A stretch of DNA of 60,422 nucleotides from an uncultured SAR116 cluster alpha proteobacterium (GTDB lineage: Bacteria > Pseudomonadota > Alphaproteobacteria > Puniceispirillales > Marisalimonadaceae), in NCBI GenBank assembly GCA_902583415.1, contig CACHVW010000002.1, forward strand, positions 1 through 60,422, given 5' to 3'. A model generated the notes under the pieces. That model ran no database searches and was not told the origin of the DNA. It saw only the letters and a program-made list of their open reading frames with translations. Below, one piece after another: positions 36,847-46,112 of this stretch. The position numbers were made by a program, and so were the translations under genes. How positions within the stretch are numbered: position 1 is the stretch's first letter; each line of letters starts with the position of its first letter.

Positions 36847-37566
36847 ATGTCAATTTCAAAAATGCCAGTTTGTATGATTACTGGTTTAGGTGAAGGTACA
36901 GGAGGGTATACTGCTAGACGGTTTGCAAAAGCTGGATATAGAGTAGCAATGTTAGCCAGAACTGAGGAAAGATTGAGAAAATTTGAACAAGAATTGCCTG
37001 GTTCTAAGGGATATGTATGCGATGTTTCAAATTTAAAACATTTAGAGGATATATGTAAAAAAATTAAAAATGAAATGTCAGCTCCAGAAGTTCTCATTCA
37101 TAATGCAGTGAAAGGAAACTTTGAACACTTATTGAAAGGCAAGCCAGAGTGGTTAGAAAAAAACTTTAGAATTAATACAACCTCACTAATGTATTTATCT
37201 CACTTTTTGATACCGGACATGTTAAAAAACAAAAAAGGAGTTATAATTGTAACTGGTAATACAGCTGCTCATAGGGGGGTGGCTATGACACCATATTTTG
37301 CTCCCACCAAAGCCGCTCAAAGAATTCTTGCACAGTCATTAGCCCGCGATTTTGGTCCTAAAGGCATTCATGTTGCTTATATTACTATTGATGCATCAAT
37401 AAATACTCCATGGACTAGGGGTAGAATAGAACATCAAAAAAATAAAAATGATATTGAATTTGCTCAACCACAGGATATAGCCGAAGAAATATTTAGAATT
37501 TCACAACAAAAGCGTTCTGCTTGGTCATTTGATGTAGAGTTAAGGCCTGATATTGAAAAATGGTAA
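36847..37566 (+). CDS. SDR-type oxidoreductase with altered active site
   Basis: A 239-residue Rossmann-fold protein with the cofactor loop TGLGEGTGGYTARRFA (about 12-27), CDVS for the adenine pocket and the NAAG-like position reading HNAVKG. The classic catalytic Tyr-x3-Lys reads Phe-x3-Lys, with a Tyr one residue earlier (PYFAPTKAAQR), and the catalytic Ser region reads TGNTAAHRG. It may therefore be a divergent SDR or lack ordinary dehydrogenase activity. The C-terminal VELRPDIEKW is family-like. Substrate unknown. It is convergent with the ferredoxin reductase gene, separated by one base. Confidence 0.82.
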   Translation: MSISKMPVCMITGLGEGTGGYTARRFAKAGYRVAMLARTEERLRKFEQELPGSKGYVCDVSNLKHLEDICKKIKNEMSAPEVLIHNAVKGNFEHLLKGKPEWLEKNFRINTTSLMYLSHFLIPDMLKNKKGVIIVTGNTAAHRGVAMTPYFAPTKAAQRILAQSLARDFGPKGIHVAYITIDASINTPWTRGRIEHQKNKNDIEFAQPQDIAEEIFRISQQKRSAWSFDVELRPDIEKW

Positions 37567-37567
37567 T

Positions 37568-38344
37568 CTAACCTACAAAAGCTTTTTCCAAAACAAATTC
37601 ACCTGGATGATTATTAGCTCCTTCACGGAAATTATTTTTGACCATAATTTCTTTAAGATCATTGTTTAATCCCATTGAACCACAAAACATAAATCTATCA
37701 TCAGATGAAATTGATTTTATTTTTAAATCATTGAATAATTTATTTGATAATATAAGTTCAGTAATCCTGCCATTAAAAATATAATGATCTCTCGTTGTAG
37801 AATGATAACTTAATAATTTATTATCAATAAATTCTTTGACTAATTTATCATTCTTACATTCTTGAATTATACTTTGACTATACGATAATTCATTAATTAT
37901 TCTACATGTATGTGTTACAATTATATTATCAAATCTTTCATAAGTTTCTGGTTCTCTTATGAGTGCTGCAAATGGAGCAAATCCTGTTCCTGAGGAAAGT
38001 AAAAATAATCTTTTCCCAGGTTTTAATGCGTCTAAAACCAACGTCCCTGTTGATTTAGGCATCATAATAATTTCATCACCAATTTTTATGTTTTTTAATT
38101 TTGAAGTTAATGGTCCATCTTTTACAATAATTGAATAAAATTCTATTTCTTCAGACCAACTTGGTGAACAAATTGAGTAAGCTCTTAATATTGGTTTGTT
38201 ATCACTATCAAGAAGGCCAATCATAACAAACTCACCTGATCTAAACTTGAAATTTTTTGGTCGAGTGATTCGAAAAGAAAATAAATTTTCTGTCCAATGT
38301 TTTACTTGCGTTACTTTTTGAAAATTTTTTGAAAATTTTGACAA
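37568..38344 (-). CDS. fpr: Ferredoxin-NADP reductase
   Basis: Transfers electrons between NADPH and ferredoxin or flavodoxin. The 258-residue protein has the FAD motif RAYSICSP (usually RxYS), the NADP motif SSGTGFAPFAALIREP, and the C-terminal GEFVLEKAFVG typical of bacterial Fpr. The MFCGSMGLNNDLK segment fits the nicotinamide side. TTG is the start, with AGGA upstream. It follows the epimerase-like gene by 19 bases on the same strand and is probably co-transcribed. Confidence 0.93.
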   Translation of the reverse strand: MSKFSKNFQKVTQVKHWTENLFSFRITRPKNFKFRSGEFVMIGLLDSDNKPILRAYSICSPSWSEEIEFYSIIVKDGPLTSKLKNIKIGDEIIMMPKSTGTLVLDALKPGKRLFLLSSGTGFAPFAALIREPETYERFDNIIVTHTCRIINELSYSQSIIQECKNDKLVKEFIDNKLLSYHSTTRDHYIFNGRITELILSNKLFNDLKIKSISSDDRFMFCGSMGLNNDLKEIMVKNNFREGANNHPGEFVLEKAFVG

Positions 38345-38363
38345 AATTTTATCCTAGGTGAAA

Positions 38364-39191
38364 TTAATCACTATCTAATAATGATTTAGTCAAGCTGAGT
38401 AAAGCAAATTTATAATCGGGATATTTGAATTTATAACTAATCTTATGATTAATAATATTACTTTTTACAGTCCTATTTACTTCATAGAAATACTTTAACA
38501 TTTTAGAAACTTTTTTAGGCTCATATCTAACAACTTTTGGTTCAACTAAATTTAATTCATTACAAACGAATTTTATTGCGTCAAAATTACTTACTTTTTT
38601 TTGGTCACTTATATTTAAAATTTTTTCATCATAGTTATTTTTTATAAATTGAAGGGTTAATGAAGACAAGTCTTCAACATGTATTCTATTCGAGATATAA
38701 TCTTCTTTAACGATAATTTTATTATCTCCTTGGAGATATTTGATCATTGGGTGTCTATTTGGACCATAAATACCTGATATTCTGAAAATCGACGTATTTG
38801 GATTTACTTTAACCCATTCTTTCTCGCATCTAAGTCTTGTTAAACCTCTTTTATATTTGGGTGATGGTTTTGAACTCTCATCGACTATTCCGCTTCCATA
38901 TACTGATGTAGCAGAATAGTAAATAATAATGTTATTATTTAGAGAAATTGATTTTCTGTATTTTTTTAAAACAGGATCCATACCTTCTTCATTGAATGGT
39001 ACAGTCGAAATTATATTTTCATTAGTTAATTTTTTTTCAACATTATTAGAATCAATGAAATTTAGGTAATGTATATTTTTTTCAGGATTTGAAATATTTC
39101 TAGTAATTATTGAAACTTCATACCCATATCTTAGGGCATCTTTAGCTAAAAATTTAGCTGTATAGCCATTTCCTATAATTGTTAATTTCAT
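38364..39191 (-). CDS. NAD-dependent epimerase/dehydratase-like protein
   Basis: A 275-residue extended/atypical SDR with the N-terminal nucleotide loop IIGNGYTAKFLAKDA, a YYSATSVYGSG strand, RISGIYGPNRHP, and SNRIHVEDL, resembling YeeZ-like SDR proteins. Substrate unknown. The start is set at the ATG at 39191 (MKLTIIGNG), the normal SDR N-terminus. An in-frame upstream ATG at 39329 would add 46 residues but would read through the cobalamin riboswitch on the other strand and has no family support. Confidence 0.78.
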   Translation of the reverse strand: MKLTIIGNGYTAKFLAKDALRYGYEVSIITRNISNPEKNIHYLNFIDSNNVEKKLTNENIISTVPFNEEGMDPVLKKYRKSISLNNNIIIYYSATSVYGSGIVDESSKPSPKYKRGLTRLRCEKEWVKVNPNTSIFRISGIYGPNRHPMIKYLQGDNKIIVKEDYISNRIHVEDLSSLTLQFIKNNYDEKILNISDQKKVSNFDAIKFVCNELNLVEPKVVRYEPKKVSKMLKYFYEVNRTVKSNIINHKISYKFKYPDYKFALLSLTKSLLDSD

Positions 39192-39250
39192 AATTAAATT
39201 TATTTTACTTGCATTTTGTATGTAATTAAACCTATTAATTAAATGTTTAT

Positions 39251-39430
39251 GGTGCTTCGAAGATTTCTTCAAGCTTAAAATGGGAATTTGGTAACTCACA
39301 TAAGTTATAAGCCAAAGCTGTCCCCGCAACTGTAAATGCTGAGTAAGGGCTAAAATACCACTGGATATTTTCTGGGAAGGTTGCCTAAACTATGAAGCGT
39401 GAGCCAGGAGACCTGCCATTAACAGTCGCT
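39251..39430 (+). promoter_or_regulatory. Cobalamin (adenosylcobalamin) riboswitch
   Basis: Shows the conserved pieces of the B12 element in order: GGTGCTT near the 5' end, AAGCCAAAGCTGTCCCCGCA with CAACTGTAA, GGAAGGTTGC, and the B12 box AGCCAGGAGACCTGCC (39402-39417). Downstream, AACCTCC (39436-39442) can pair with the receptor's GGGGGTT ribosome binding site (39522-39528), suggesting translational control. A 12-base palindrome GAGCTTAAGCTC lies between (39494-39505). The element family is clear; the pairing is a proposal. Confidence 0.93.
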
Positions 39431-39531
39431 TTGTCAACCTCCGGGAAGAGTGGATGACACGTGTAATATTAATCGTCTAGCGACAATTTATTTGAGCTTA
39501 AGCTCTTAACTTATTTTGCTAGGGGGTTAAT

Positions 39532-41499
39532 ATGTCACGAGTAATCGTTTTCATAATATCTATTTTATTTAATATATCTCATTCTTTTTCTAATGACGAA
39601 AAACCTATTCGAATTACAATTTATCCTTCAATGGTTGAGAGAGGTGTTGTTGGTAGTTCTACTAAAATAATAAATTATAGAACCATAAGTAATTCTTCTT
39701 ATAAAACTCTTGGTGACTTATTATCAAAAAACTCAGGAGTTTTTTTTGAAAAATTATACTATGGTATGGACGCAAAATCAACTGTAAGAATGAGAGGTTT
39801 CGGTGAGCAAGCATCAAGAAATATTATGATACTTGTGGATGGAGTTCGTTTATCTGATATGACTATTGCTGGTGCAAATTTATCAAGAATTCCAATTGAT
39901 AATATTTATGAAATTCAAATTTTAAAAGGTGGATCTTCGACTGTAGTTCATGGTGACGGAGCTGTCGGTGGATCAATAAATATTATTACAAAAAATCCTA
40001 AATACTTAAAAGATCAAGTTAATATTAAATCATCTTTTAAATCCTTTGATACAAAAGAAAATTCTATTTCAATTAATAAAATAATGAACAAGTTTATATT
40101 ACAAACTTTTACATCAACTACTGATAGTAAAGGCTACAGGGAAAATAATAAGTTTGAAAATGACACATTTCAATTTGATTTATCTTATTTAAGAGATCCT
40201 CTAACAAGATATTCCGCAAGTATAAATTACTCTGACGAATATACTGGATTGCCAGGAAGTATAACATTAACTGACTTTTATACTCGTCCTAGATTTGTAA
40301 GATCAGGTTCTATCGACAGTTTTGCAGAAGAAAAAATACAATCTTGGAAGTTAAATAATGAAAAAAAAGTTACTAGAGGGAAAGTTTTAACTACTATTAG
40401 GTATGAAGAAAAAGATCAAAAAACTTCATCGATGTACAGTGGAGTGAACATTAGAGCAAAGACTGACTTAAGCACGTACACTTTGAACTCCAAATTAAAC
40501 AGAAAATTTACCGATAATAATCTTTACATGGACGCTAACGTAGGTATTGATCATTATAATTCCACTTACAGAGCTATAGGTAACAATTGGGCTGGAACAC
40601 CTTATCATAATATTGCAACTCAAAAAATATTTGAACCGTTTGGTTTAATTAAATTTTCAAATATAAACACTCCTAATATTGAATATGAGGCTGGTTTTAG
40701 ACAACATTATTACGATTTAGATGCTGACAATTATACAAACAAAAGCAGTTTATTGTCTCGAGTAAGGCAAAATCATGCTTGGTCATTAGGTTTTAACTAT
40801 ACCTTAGATAATAACAAAAATATTTTTGGTCATATTGCAAGATCATTCAGATCACCAAGATTAGATGAAATTATTTCTCTAGTTAATCCTAGTCCTACGT
40901 CTACTGATATTAAACATCAATACTCCCATGACATTGAAATTGGTCACAATATAAAATTGGATAAAACAAATTTTAGCATAGCTTTATTTAGATCACTTAT
41001 AAAAAATCAGATTGTTTATAATTCCGCTGCATTCGCTAATCAAAATTTTGATCCTTCAATCCATCAGGGTATCGAATTAGAATTCGACAGATTAATTAAT
41101 CCAAATTTTAAATTTATTTCTAATTTGAATTATATTGACTCATATTTTACTGAAGGAGTTGAAAAAGGTAATGAGACACCGTACGTACCAAGATTATCTG
41201 GAAATTCTTCCATTCATTATAATTTTGACAAACAAACTAATTTCTCGTTTGATTACAAATATATTGGTAAGAAAAGATCTGGCAATGATCCAAATTATAT
41301 ATTATCTAAATCTAAGTCTTATCAGCTTGTGGATTTTAATATTAATTACAAAACAAAAAATTTTACTGTTAAAGGATCAATTAATAATTTATTAGATAAA
41401 AAATATTATACAAATTTAATTAAAAGTTGGGATAATAAAGCTTATGTATATCCCCAACCTGGAAGAACTTTGTTTTTGGGTTTAGAAGCGAAATTTTAA
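39532..41499 (+). CDS. btuB: TonB-dependent cobalamin receptor (BtuB-like)
   Basis: Outer-membrane receptor for vitamin B12 or related corrinoids. The 655 residues comprise a signal peptide (about 1-20), a TonB plug (LGDLLSKNSGVFF, VRMRGFGEQASRNIMILVDG, ILKGGSSTVVHGDGAVGGSI, about 60-155) and a 22-strand beta-barrel ending in phenylalanine (PGRTLFLGLEAKF). The TonB box may lie in KPIRITIYPS. Substrate assignment rests on the upstream cobalamin riboswitch. AGGGGG precedes the ATG. The inner-membrane ABC parts (btuCDF) are not seen in the window. Confidence 0.9.
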   Translation: MSRVIVFIISILFNISHSFSNDEKPIRITIYPSMVERGVVGSSTKIINYRTISNSSYKTLGDLLSKNSGVFFEKLYYGMDAKSTVRMRGFGEQASRNIMILVDGVRLSDMTIAGANLSRIPIDNIYEIQILKGGSSTVVHGDGAVGGSINIITKNPKYLKDQVNIKSSFKSFDTKENSISINKIMNKFILQTFTSTTDSKGYRENNKFENDTFQFDLSYLRDPLTRYSASINYSDEYTGLPGSITLTDFYTRPRFVRSGSIDSFAEEKIQSWKLNNEKKVTRGKVLTTIRYEEKDQKTSSMYSGVNIRAKTDLSTYTLNSKLNRKFTDNNLYMDANVGIDHYNSTYRAIGNNWAGTPYHNIATQKIFEPFGLIKFSNINTPNIEYEAGFRQHYYDLDADNYTNKSSLLSRVRQNHAWSLGFNYTLDNNKNIFGHIARSFRSPRLDEIISLVNPSPTSTDIKHQYSHDIEIGHNIKLDKTNFSIALFRSLIKNQIVYNSAAFANQNFDPSIHQGIELEFDRLINPNFKFISNLNYIDSYFTEGVEKGNETPYVPRLSGNSSIHYNFDKQTNFSFDYKYIGKKRSGNDPNYILSKSKSYQLVDFNINYKTKNFTVKGSINNLLDKKYYTNLIKSWDNKAYVYPQPGRTLFLGLEAKF

Positions 41500-41542
41500 C
41501 AAAATTATTGTGTTAATTACTGATGTGGTTTAACTAATTATA

Positions 41543-42055
41543 ATGAATAAAAAAAATATAATTAAAAATTTTTTATTGTTTTTAGGGTGTGTAAGTATTG
41601 TGCTACTTTTCCGTTTGATTCCTCATCCGCCGAATTTTACACCAGTAATTGCTCTAAGTTTATATTTACCATTTATATTTGGCGTTTGGTCTATACCTTT
41701 TTGTGTATTAGGTTTTGCTATGACAGATTACCTTATTGGGTTTCATAGCATGTTGATTTGGACTTGGGGAGCTTTGGCTTTTATAGGATATACTTCTAAA
41801 TTTTGTAAAAAAATATTTTCAAGAATATTTTTAAGTTTTATTGGTGCTGTTATTTTTTTCATTATTTCTAATTTTGGTGTATGGATTTCTGGTACATATT
41901 ATGAAACTTCACTACAAGGATTATTAAACTGTTACATAATGGCTATTCCGTTTTTCACTAATACATTATTAAGTACAATGATTTTTGCAGTAATTTTTGA
42001 ATTATTCATATTAAGTAAAATCTATCATATTACCCCAATTTTCAATAAAAAATAA
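41543..42055 (+). CDS. DUF6580-like membrane protein, possible corrinoid transport
   Basis: A 170-residue inner-membrane protein with five or so transmembrane segments. The opening RLIPHPPNFTPVIALSLYLP and the polar DYLIGFHSMLIWTWG resemble DUF6580 proteins, some of which are predicted ECF-transporter S-component-like. It follows the riboswitch-controlled receptor by 43 bases, so it probably shares its B12-repressed expression. A role in moving corrinoids across the inner membrane fits, but is inferred from position only; no ATPase is adjacent. Confidence 0.7.
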   Translation: MNKKNIIKNFLLFLGCVSIVLLFRLIPHPPNFTPVIALSLYLPFIFGVWSIPFCVLGFAMTDYLIGFHSMLIWTWGALAFIGYTSKFCKKIFSRIFLSFIGAVIFFIISNFGVWISGTYYETSLQGLLNCYIMAIPFFTNTLLSTMIFAVIFELFILSKIYHITPIFNKK

Positions 42056-42091
42056 AATACATATTTGTTTCTTAAATTAATTATTCTTTTC

Positions 42092-42120
42092 TTGACCAAA
42101 ACTTTAACTACCTCTATCAA
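42092..42120 (+). promoter_or_regulatory. Promoter of tRNA-Asp
   Basis: TTGACC, 17 bases, TATCAA, with the -10 ending 19 bases before the tRNA. Motif match only. Confidence 0.55.
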
Positions 42121-42139
42121 GTATTTAGAAACCTTTTTA

Positions 42140-42216
<77 letters not shown>

Positions 42217-42289
42217 TTATCTTATAAATTTTATAAATTGCTTTTTAACTTGTTAATAATTAAAACTATTTACTTATAATTAACTTAAA

Positions 42290-42712
42290 ATGATGGCAAA
42301 TATGAAGCTTCAATTACACCACATTAATTTGTCTACTGATAAAGTAGATGAAATGAATGATTTTTACTTAAATGTTATGAAACTTAAGACAGAAACTGAA
42401 GGATTACCAATTTTAGAGAAGAAAAAAGGTTACTCTGGAGATGTTGCTTTTGTATCAGATGGTAAAATACAAACACATCTAGCGCAAAAAGATTTGGATG
42501 TTTGTTTTAAAACTGGTCACACAATAAACCCACTTGAAAAAGGTCACATAGCCTACAGAACAGATGATCTAGAAGCTTTTAAAAAACATTTAAATGAATT
42601 GAACATCAATTTTTCAGATTGGGGCGAAACTGCAGTAGCAGGATGGAAGCAAATATTTTTTCATGATCCAGATGGAAATATAATTGAAGTACATGAAATA
42701 GAACAAACATAA
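42290..42712 (+). CDS. VOC-family (glyoxalase/dioxygenase fold) protein
   Basis: A 140-residue single VOC module. His at the first strand (LQLHHINLSTDKVDEMNDFY) and the C-terminal FFHDPDGNIIEVHE glutamate fit the metal-ligand positions of glyoxalase I and extradiol-type proteins; a middle His occurs in HIAYRTDD. The actual reaction is unknown. Several ATG codons (42290, 42293, 42302) lie close together without a clear ribosome binding site; MKLQLHHIN at 42302 best matches the family start. It stands at the head of the same-strand block of metabolic genes up to the terminator at 47582. Confidence 0.82.
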   Translation: MMANMKLQLHHINLSTDKVDEMNDFYLNVMKLKTETEGLPILEKKKGYSGDVAFVSDGKIQTHLAQKDLDVCFKTGHTINPLEKGHIAYRTDDLEAFKKHLNELNINFSDWGETAVAGWKQIFFHDPDGNIIEVHEIEQT

Positions 42713-42757
42713 CTTTAAATCATAATTTAAAAATCATTATGAGAATGGTAGTCGAAT

Positions 42758-43939
42758 TTGAAAAAACCCAATATTAATTTGTTGGCAGTAATTGTAGCTG
42801 TACCGGTAATTGGAATGACAATTATAGCGCCTGCTTTAACTATTATAAAAAATGATCTCAATATATCTTTTGAAAATACACAATTAATTTTAACACTATA
42901 TTTTACTTTCCTAGCATTTGGTCAAATATTATCTGGACCATTTTCTGATAAATATGGAAGAAAACCAATTTTACTCTTGGGGGCTTCGATCTATTCAATC
43001 TCTGCTTTTTTTGCATCCTTATCATCTAATATAGATATTTTATTAATTCTTAGATGTTTTCAAGGATTTGGTGCTGCAGCATGTTTATCTGTTGGAAGAA
43101 CTATTTTAAGTGATTGTTATGAGATAAAAGAGGCGGCAAAGGAAATGTCAAAAATGACAGCTATAATGGCAGTCATTCCAATTTCTTGTTTTATCTTTGG
43201 AGGATTTCTTGCCGAATTTTTAGGCTGGAGAACTAATTTAATTGCTTTAGGCTTAATAAGTCTAATTTTGATAATAGCTATGTCATTTTTATTAAATGAG
43301 ACACTAATAAAAAAAGCTAAAAACGTAAGTTTTAAAAAAATGTTTATAGTTTATAGGGGATTATTAAAAAACCCATCTTTTAATTTTTTTACGATAACTA
43401 CTGCAATGCAGACTTCTATGTTCTTTGCAATGAATGGTTTCATGCCATATGAATTTGAAAGAAAAGGAGTGAGTATGTCAGAGTTTGGAATATGGTTTTC
43501 ATTTACATCTTTGGGATATATTTTTGGAAATATTGTAAATAGCAAATTATGTCCAAAAGTGGGTCTAGAAAGAATGTGTCTTTTGGGAACAGTTTGCTCT
43601 TTTTGTACTGTATTGATATTTTTTGGGAATAATAATTTATTCCAAAATGGTTCTGTTGTTTTAGCATTAATCTGCATGTTGTTTGGATGCTCAAACGGCT
43701 TTGCAGTAGCAAATAGTATGACTGGGGCAATAAATTCGTCTAAATTCAATAAAGGTGCAGCTAGTGGTTTAATGGGTGCTTTCCAAGTTGGTTCTGGAGG
43801 GCTGGCTGGCTTTCTTATAATATATTTTGGAGGAGCTCAAAATTTTAATATTTGTCTATATGCATTATTTATTTTGTCAGGTATTTCAATAATATCCTCT
43901 TATTTGACATCACAAATAAAAAAAATGAGTATTTTATAA
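42758..43939 (+). CDS. MFS transporter, Bcr/CflA type
   Basis: A 393-residue inner-membrane permease with about 12 transmembrane segments. The loop 2-3 signature GPFSDKYGRKPILLLG and the Bcr/CflA-like LRCFQGFGAAACLSVGRTILSD (residues about 100-120) are present. The subfamily exports drugs or metabolites by proton antiport; the substrate is unknown. The start is TTG at 42758. The next gene, a metal-dependent hydrolase, begins immediately after its stop, so import or export of that enzyme's substrate or product is plausible (inference). Confidence 0.88.
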   Translation: MKKPNINLLAVIVAVPVIGMTIIAPALTIIKNDLNISFENTQLILTLYFTFLAFGQILSGPFSDKYGRKPILLLGASIYSISAFFASLSSNIDILLILRCFQGFGAAACLSVGRTILSDCYEIKEAAKEMSKMTAIMAVIPISCFIFGGFLAEFLGWRTNLIALGLISLILIIAMSFLLNETLIKKAKNVSFKKMFIVYRGLLKNPSFNFFTITTAMQTSMFFAMNGFMPYEFERKGVSMSEFGIWFSFTSLGYIFGNIVNSKLCPKVGLERMCLLGTVCSFCTVLIFFGNNNLFQNGSVVLALICMLFGCSNGFAVANSMTGAINSSKFNKGAASGLMGAFQVGSGGLAGFLIIYFGGAQNFNICLYALFILSGISIISSYLTSQIKKMSIL

Positions 43940-44854
43940 ATGCCTCATTATGAAAATATTGAAATAGTAGACTCTCATCATCATTTCTGGGATTTAAATA
44001 AAAATTATTATCCTTTCTTATGCGACAAAATAGATCCAAATTTTTTTTTAGGTAACTACGAAATAATTAGACAAAATTATCTTCCTGTTGATTATGAGAA
44101 GGACATAATAAATCATAATGTTATTGGTACTATTCATTGTGAAGCAGAGTGGGATAGGAATAACCAGGTTGGTGAGACAAAATGGATAGAGAATTTAGCT
44201 AAGAGAAATAAATTTCCAAATGCTATTATAGGTCATGCTTGGTTTCATACAAAAAATGCAGAGATAATAATTGCTGAACAAGCAAGTTTTAATATGGTTA
44301 AGAGTATACGCTCAAAACCAAATGTAAAATTTGCAAAAAATTCTACTGATTATCAATATGATGGTTCTATGCAAGATACGAATTGGAGAAACGGTTTAAA
44401 ATTACTAGAAAAATATAATTTAAATTATGATTTAAGAGTTCCTACATGGCATTTAGAAGAAGCAGTTGAAATTGTAAGATTAATACCAAACACTAAAGTC
44501 ATTATTAATCATTGTGGTTTTCCCTGGGATAGATCTGTGGATGGAATGGAATTTTGGAGAAAAGGGATAAAAGCATTATCCTTAGAGCCTAATACATTTA
44601 TAAAATTATCTGAATTTGGGGTAAAAGGAGAGAAGTGGAATTTCAATGAGAATGCGAGTATAATTTACGAATTAATAGATTTATTTAGTCCAAAAAGGTG
44701 CATGTTTGCAAGCAATTTTCCTGTTAGTAAACTTAAAATAACATTTGATAATTTATTTTGTAATTATAAAAAAATTGTAGAAAAATTCTCAAGAGACGAG
44801 AAGAAAAACTTGTTTTCTGAAACTGCCATTGAGACTTATAATTTAGATAAATAA
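43940..44854 (+). CDS. Amidohydrolase (COG3618-type metal-dependent hydrolase)
   Basis: A 304-residue TIM-barrel hydrolase. The first-strand metal motif VDSHHHFWDL, the CEAEW.....G segment, IGHAWFH, VIINHCGFPWDRS (His) and MFASNFPVSKL (near the C-terminal metal Asp/Asn position) match the amidohydrolase_2/COG3618 family, which includes lactonases for sugar lactones and decarboxylases. The substrate is not assigned. It abuts the MFS gene and precedes a HisC-like aminotransferase. Confidence 0.87.
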   Translation: MPHYENIEIVDSHHHFWDLNKNYYPFLCDKIDPNFFLGNYEIIRQNYLPVDYEKDIINHNVIGTIHCEAEWDRNNQVGETKWIENLAKRNKFPNAIIGHAWFHTKNAEIIIAEQASFNMVKSIRSKPNVKFAKNSTDYQYDGSMQDTNWRNGLKLLEKYNLNYDLRVPTWHLEEAVEIVRLIPNTKVIINHCGFPWDRSVDGMEFWRKGIKALSLEPNTFIKLSEFGVKGEKWNFNENASIIYELIDLFSPKRCMFASNFPVSKLKITFDNLFCNYKKIVEKFSRDEKKNLFSETAIETYNLDK

Positions 44855-44950
44855 TTGTTAAAGAAAAATTAATTACATACTTATTACTCAATAATTTAAA
44901 TTTTTTTTTAATTGTGCTAATTAATCATTTTATTTCGTGTGGAGTTATTA

Positions 44951-46048
44951 TTGAGTATTCAATTTACTGATATTGTTAATAAATTACCAGCCTCTGTACC
45001 TTTTGTAGGTCCGGAAGCTCAAGAAAGAAGTATTGATCAACTTTTTAAAGCTCGCATTGGAGCTAACGAGAGTGTTTTTGGACCTTCAGAAAAAGCAATT
45101 TCAGCTATGAAAAAATACTTAAGTGATGTCTGGATGTATGGTGATCCAGAAAATTTTGATTTGAAACATGCGCTGGCAAAAAAACATAAAGTAAACTTTG
45201 AAAATATCGTTGTAGGTGAAGGAATTGACGGCTTACTTGGATATCTGGTTAGATTGATAATAGAAAAAGGGGATAATGTTGTTACTACTGATGGCGCTTA
45301 TCCAACTTTTAATTATCATGTAGAGGGATTTGGAGGAAATTTACATAAAGTACCTTTCTGTAATGACACGGAGGACCTACAGAAATTACTAGATAAAGTT
45401 ATAGAAACATCAGCTAAAATTTTATATGTATCAAATCCTAACAATCCAATGGGAACAATTAACAAGCCGTCAGATGTTCAAACATTAATCCAGAATCTTC
45501 CAGAGACCACCCTGTTATGTTTGGATGAAGCTTATATTGATTTTCTAGATGATGATTTTGTACCTAAGATTTCATTGGAGACAAAAAATGTGATTAGAAT
45601 GAGAACTTTTTCAAAAGCATATGGAATGGCTGGATTAAGGGTTGGTTACGCAATAGGAGAAAAAGACTTAATCTTGAATTTTGAAAAAATAAGAAATCAT
45701 TTTGGCATTTCAAGAATTTCTCAAGTAGGCGCATTAGCTTCCCTAAAAGATTATGATTTTATCAATGATGTAATTAAAAAAGTAAAATTATCGAGAAATA
45801 GAATTGCTGATATTGCAAATAATAATAATTGTAAATTTATTCCTTCTTTTACAAATTTTGTAGCAATTGATTGTTTAAAAGATAGTAAATTTGCAAAAAA
45901 AGTACTTGAAAATTTAATTAACAAAGGTGTTTTTGTAAGAATGCCATATTCATTTCCTCAAAATAGGTGTATAAGAGTGACAGTAGGATTAGACAAAGAT
46001 ATTGATTTATTTGAAAAATATTTTCCAATAGCATTAAAAGAAAGCTAA
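44951..46048 (+). CDS. HisC-like PLP-dependent aminotransferase
   Basis: A 365-residue fold-type I aminotransferase related to histidinol-phosphate aminotransferase. Visible are ARIGANESVFGPSEKA, VVGEGIDGLLGYL, SNPNNPMGT, LDEAYIDFL, and the PLP lysine in RTFSKAYGMAGLRVGYA. HisC itself belongs to a larger his operon that is absent here, so a different substrate in this block is likely. The start is taken as TTG 44951, after GGAG by six bases, rather than the GTG at 44939, which lies in front of that site. Confidence 0.87.
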   Translation: MSIQFTDIVNKLPASVPFVGPEAQERSIDQLFKARIGANESVFGPSEKAISAMKKYLSDVWMYGDPENFDLKHALAKKHKVNFENIVVGEGIDGLLGYLVRLIIEKGDNVVTTDGAYPTFNYHVEGFGGNLHKVPFCNDTEDLQKLLDKVIETSAKILYVSNPNNPMGTINKPSDVQTLIQNLPETTLLCLDEAYIDFLDDDFVPKISLETKNVIRMRTFSKAYGMAGLRVGYAIGEKDLILNFEKIRNHFGISRISQVGALASLKDYDFINDVIKKVKLSRNRIADIANNNNCKFIPSFTNFVAIDCLKDSKFAKKVLENLINKGVFVRMPYSFPQNRCIRVTVGLDKDIDLFEKYFPIALKES

Positions 46049-46112
46049 TTAAATAACATATCTCAAATCTTAAAATGAAATAATTAATCTAAATAAACTA
46101 GGGAGTTTTTAT

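Noticed and set aside
39192-39329. A 46-residue N-terminal extension of the epimerase-like protein
   Set aside because: It would be coded antisense to the cobalamin riboswitch and has no family support; MKLTIIGNG is a normal SDR start.
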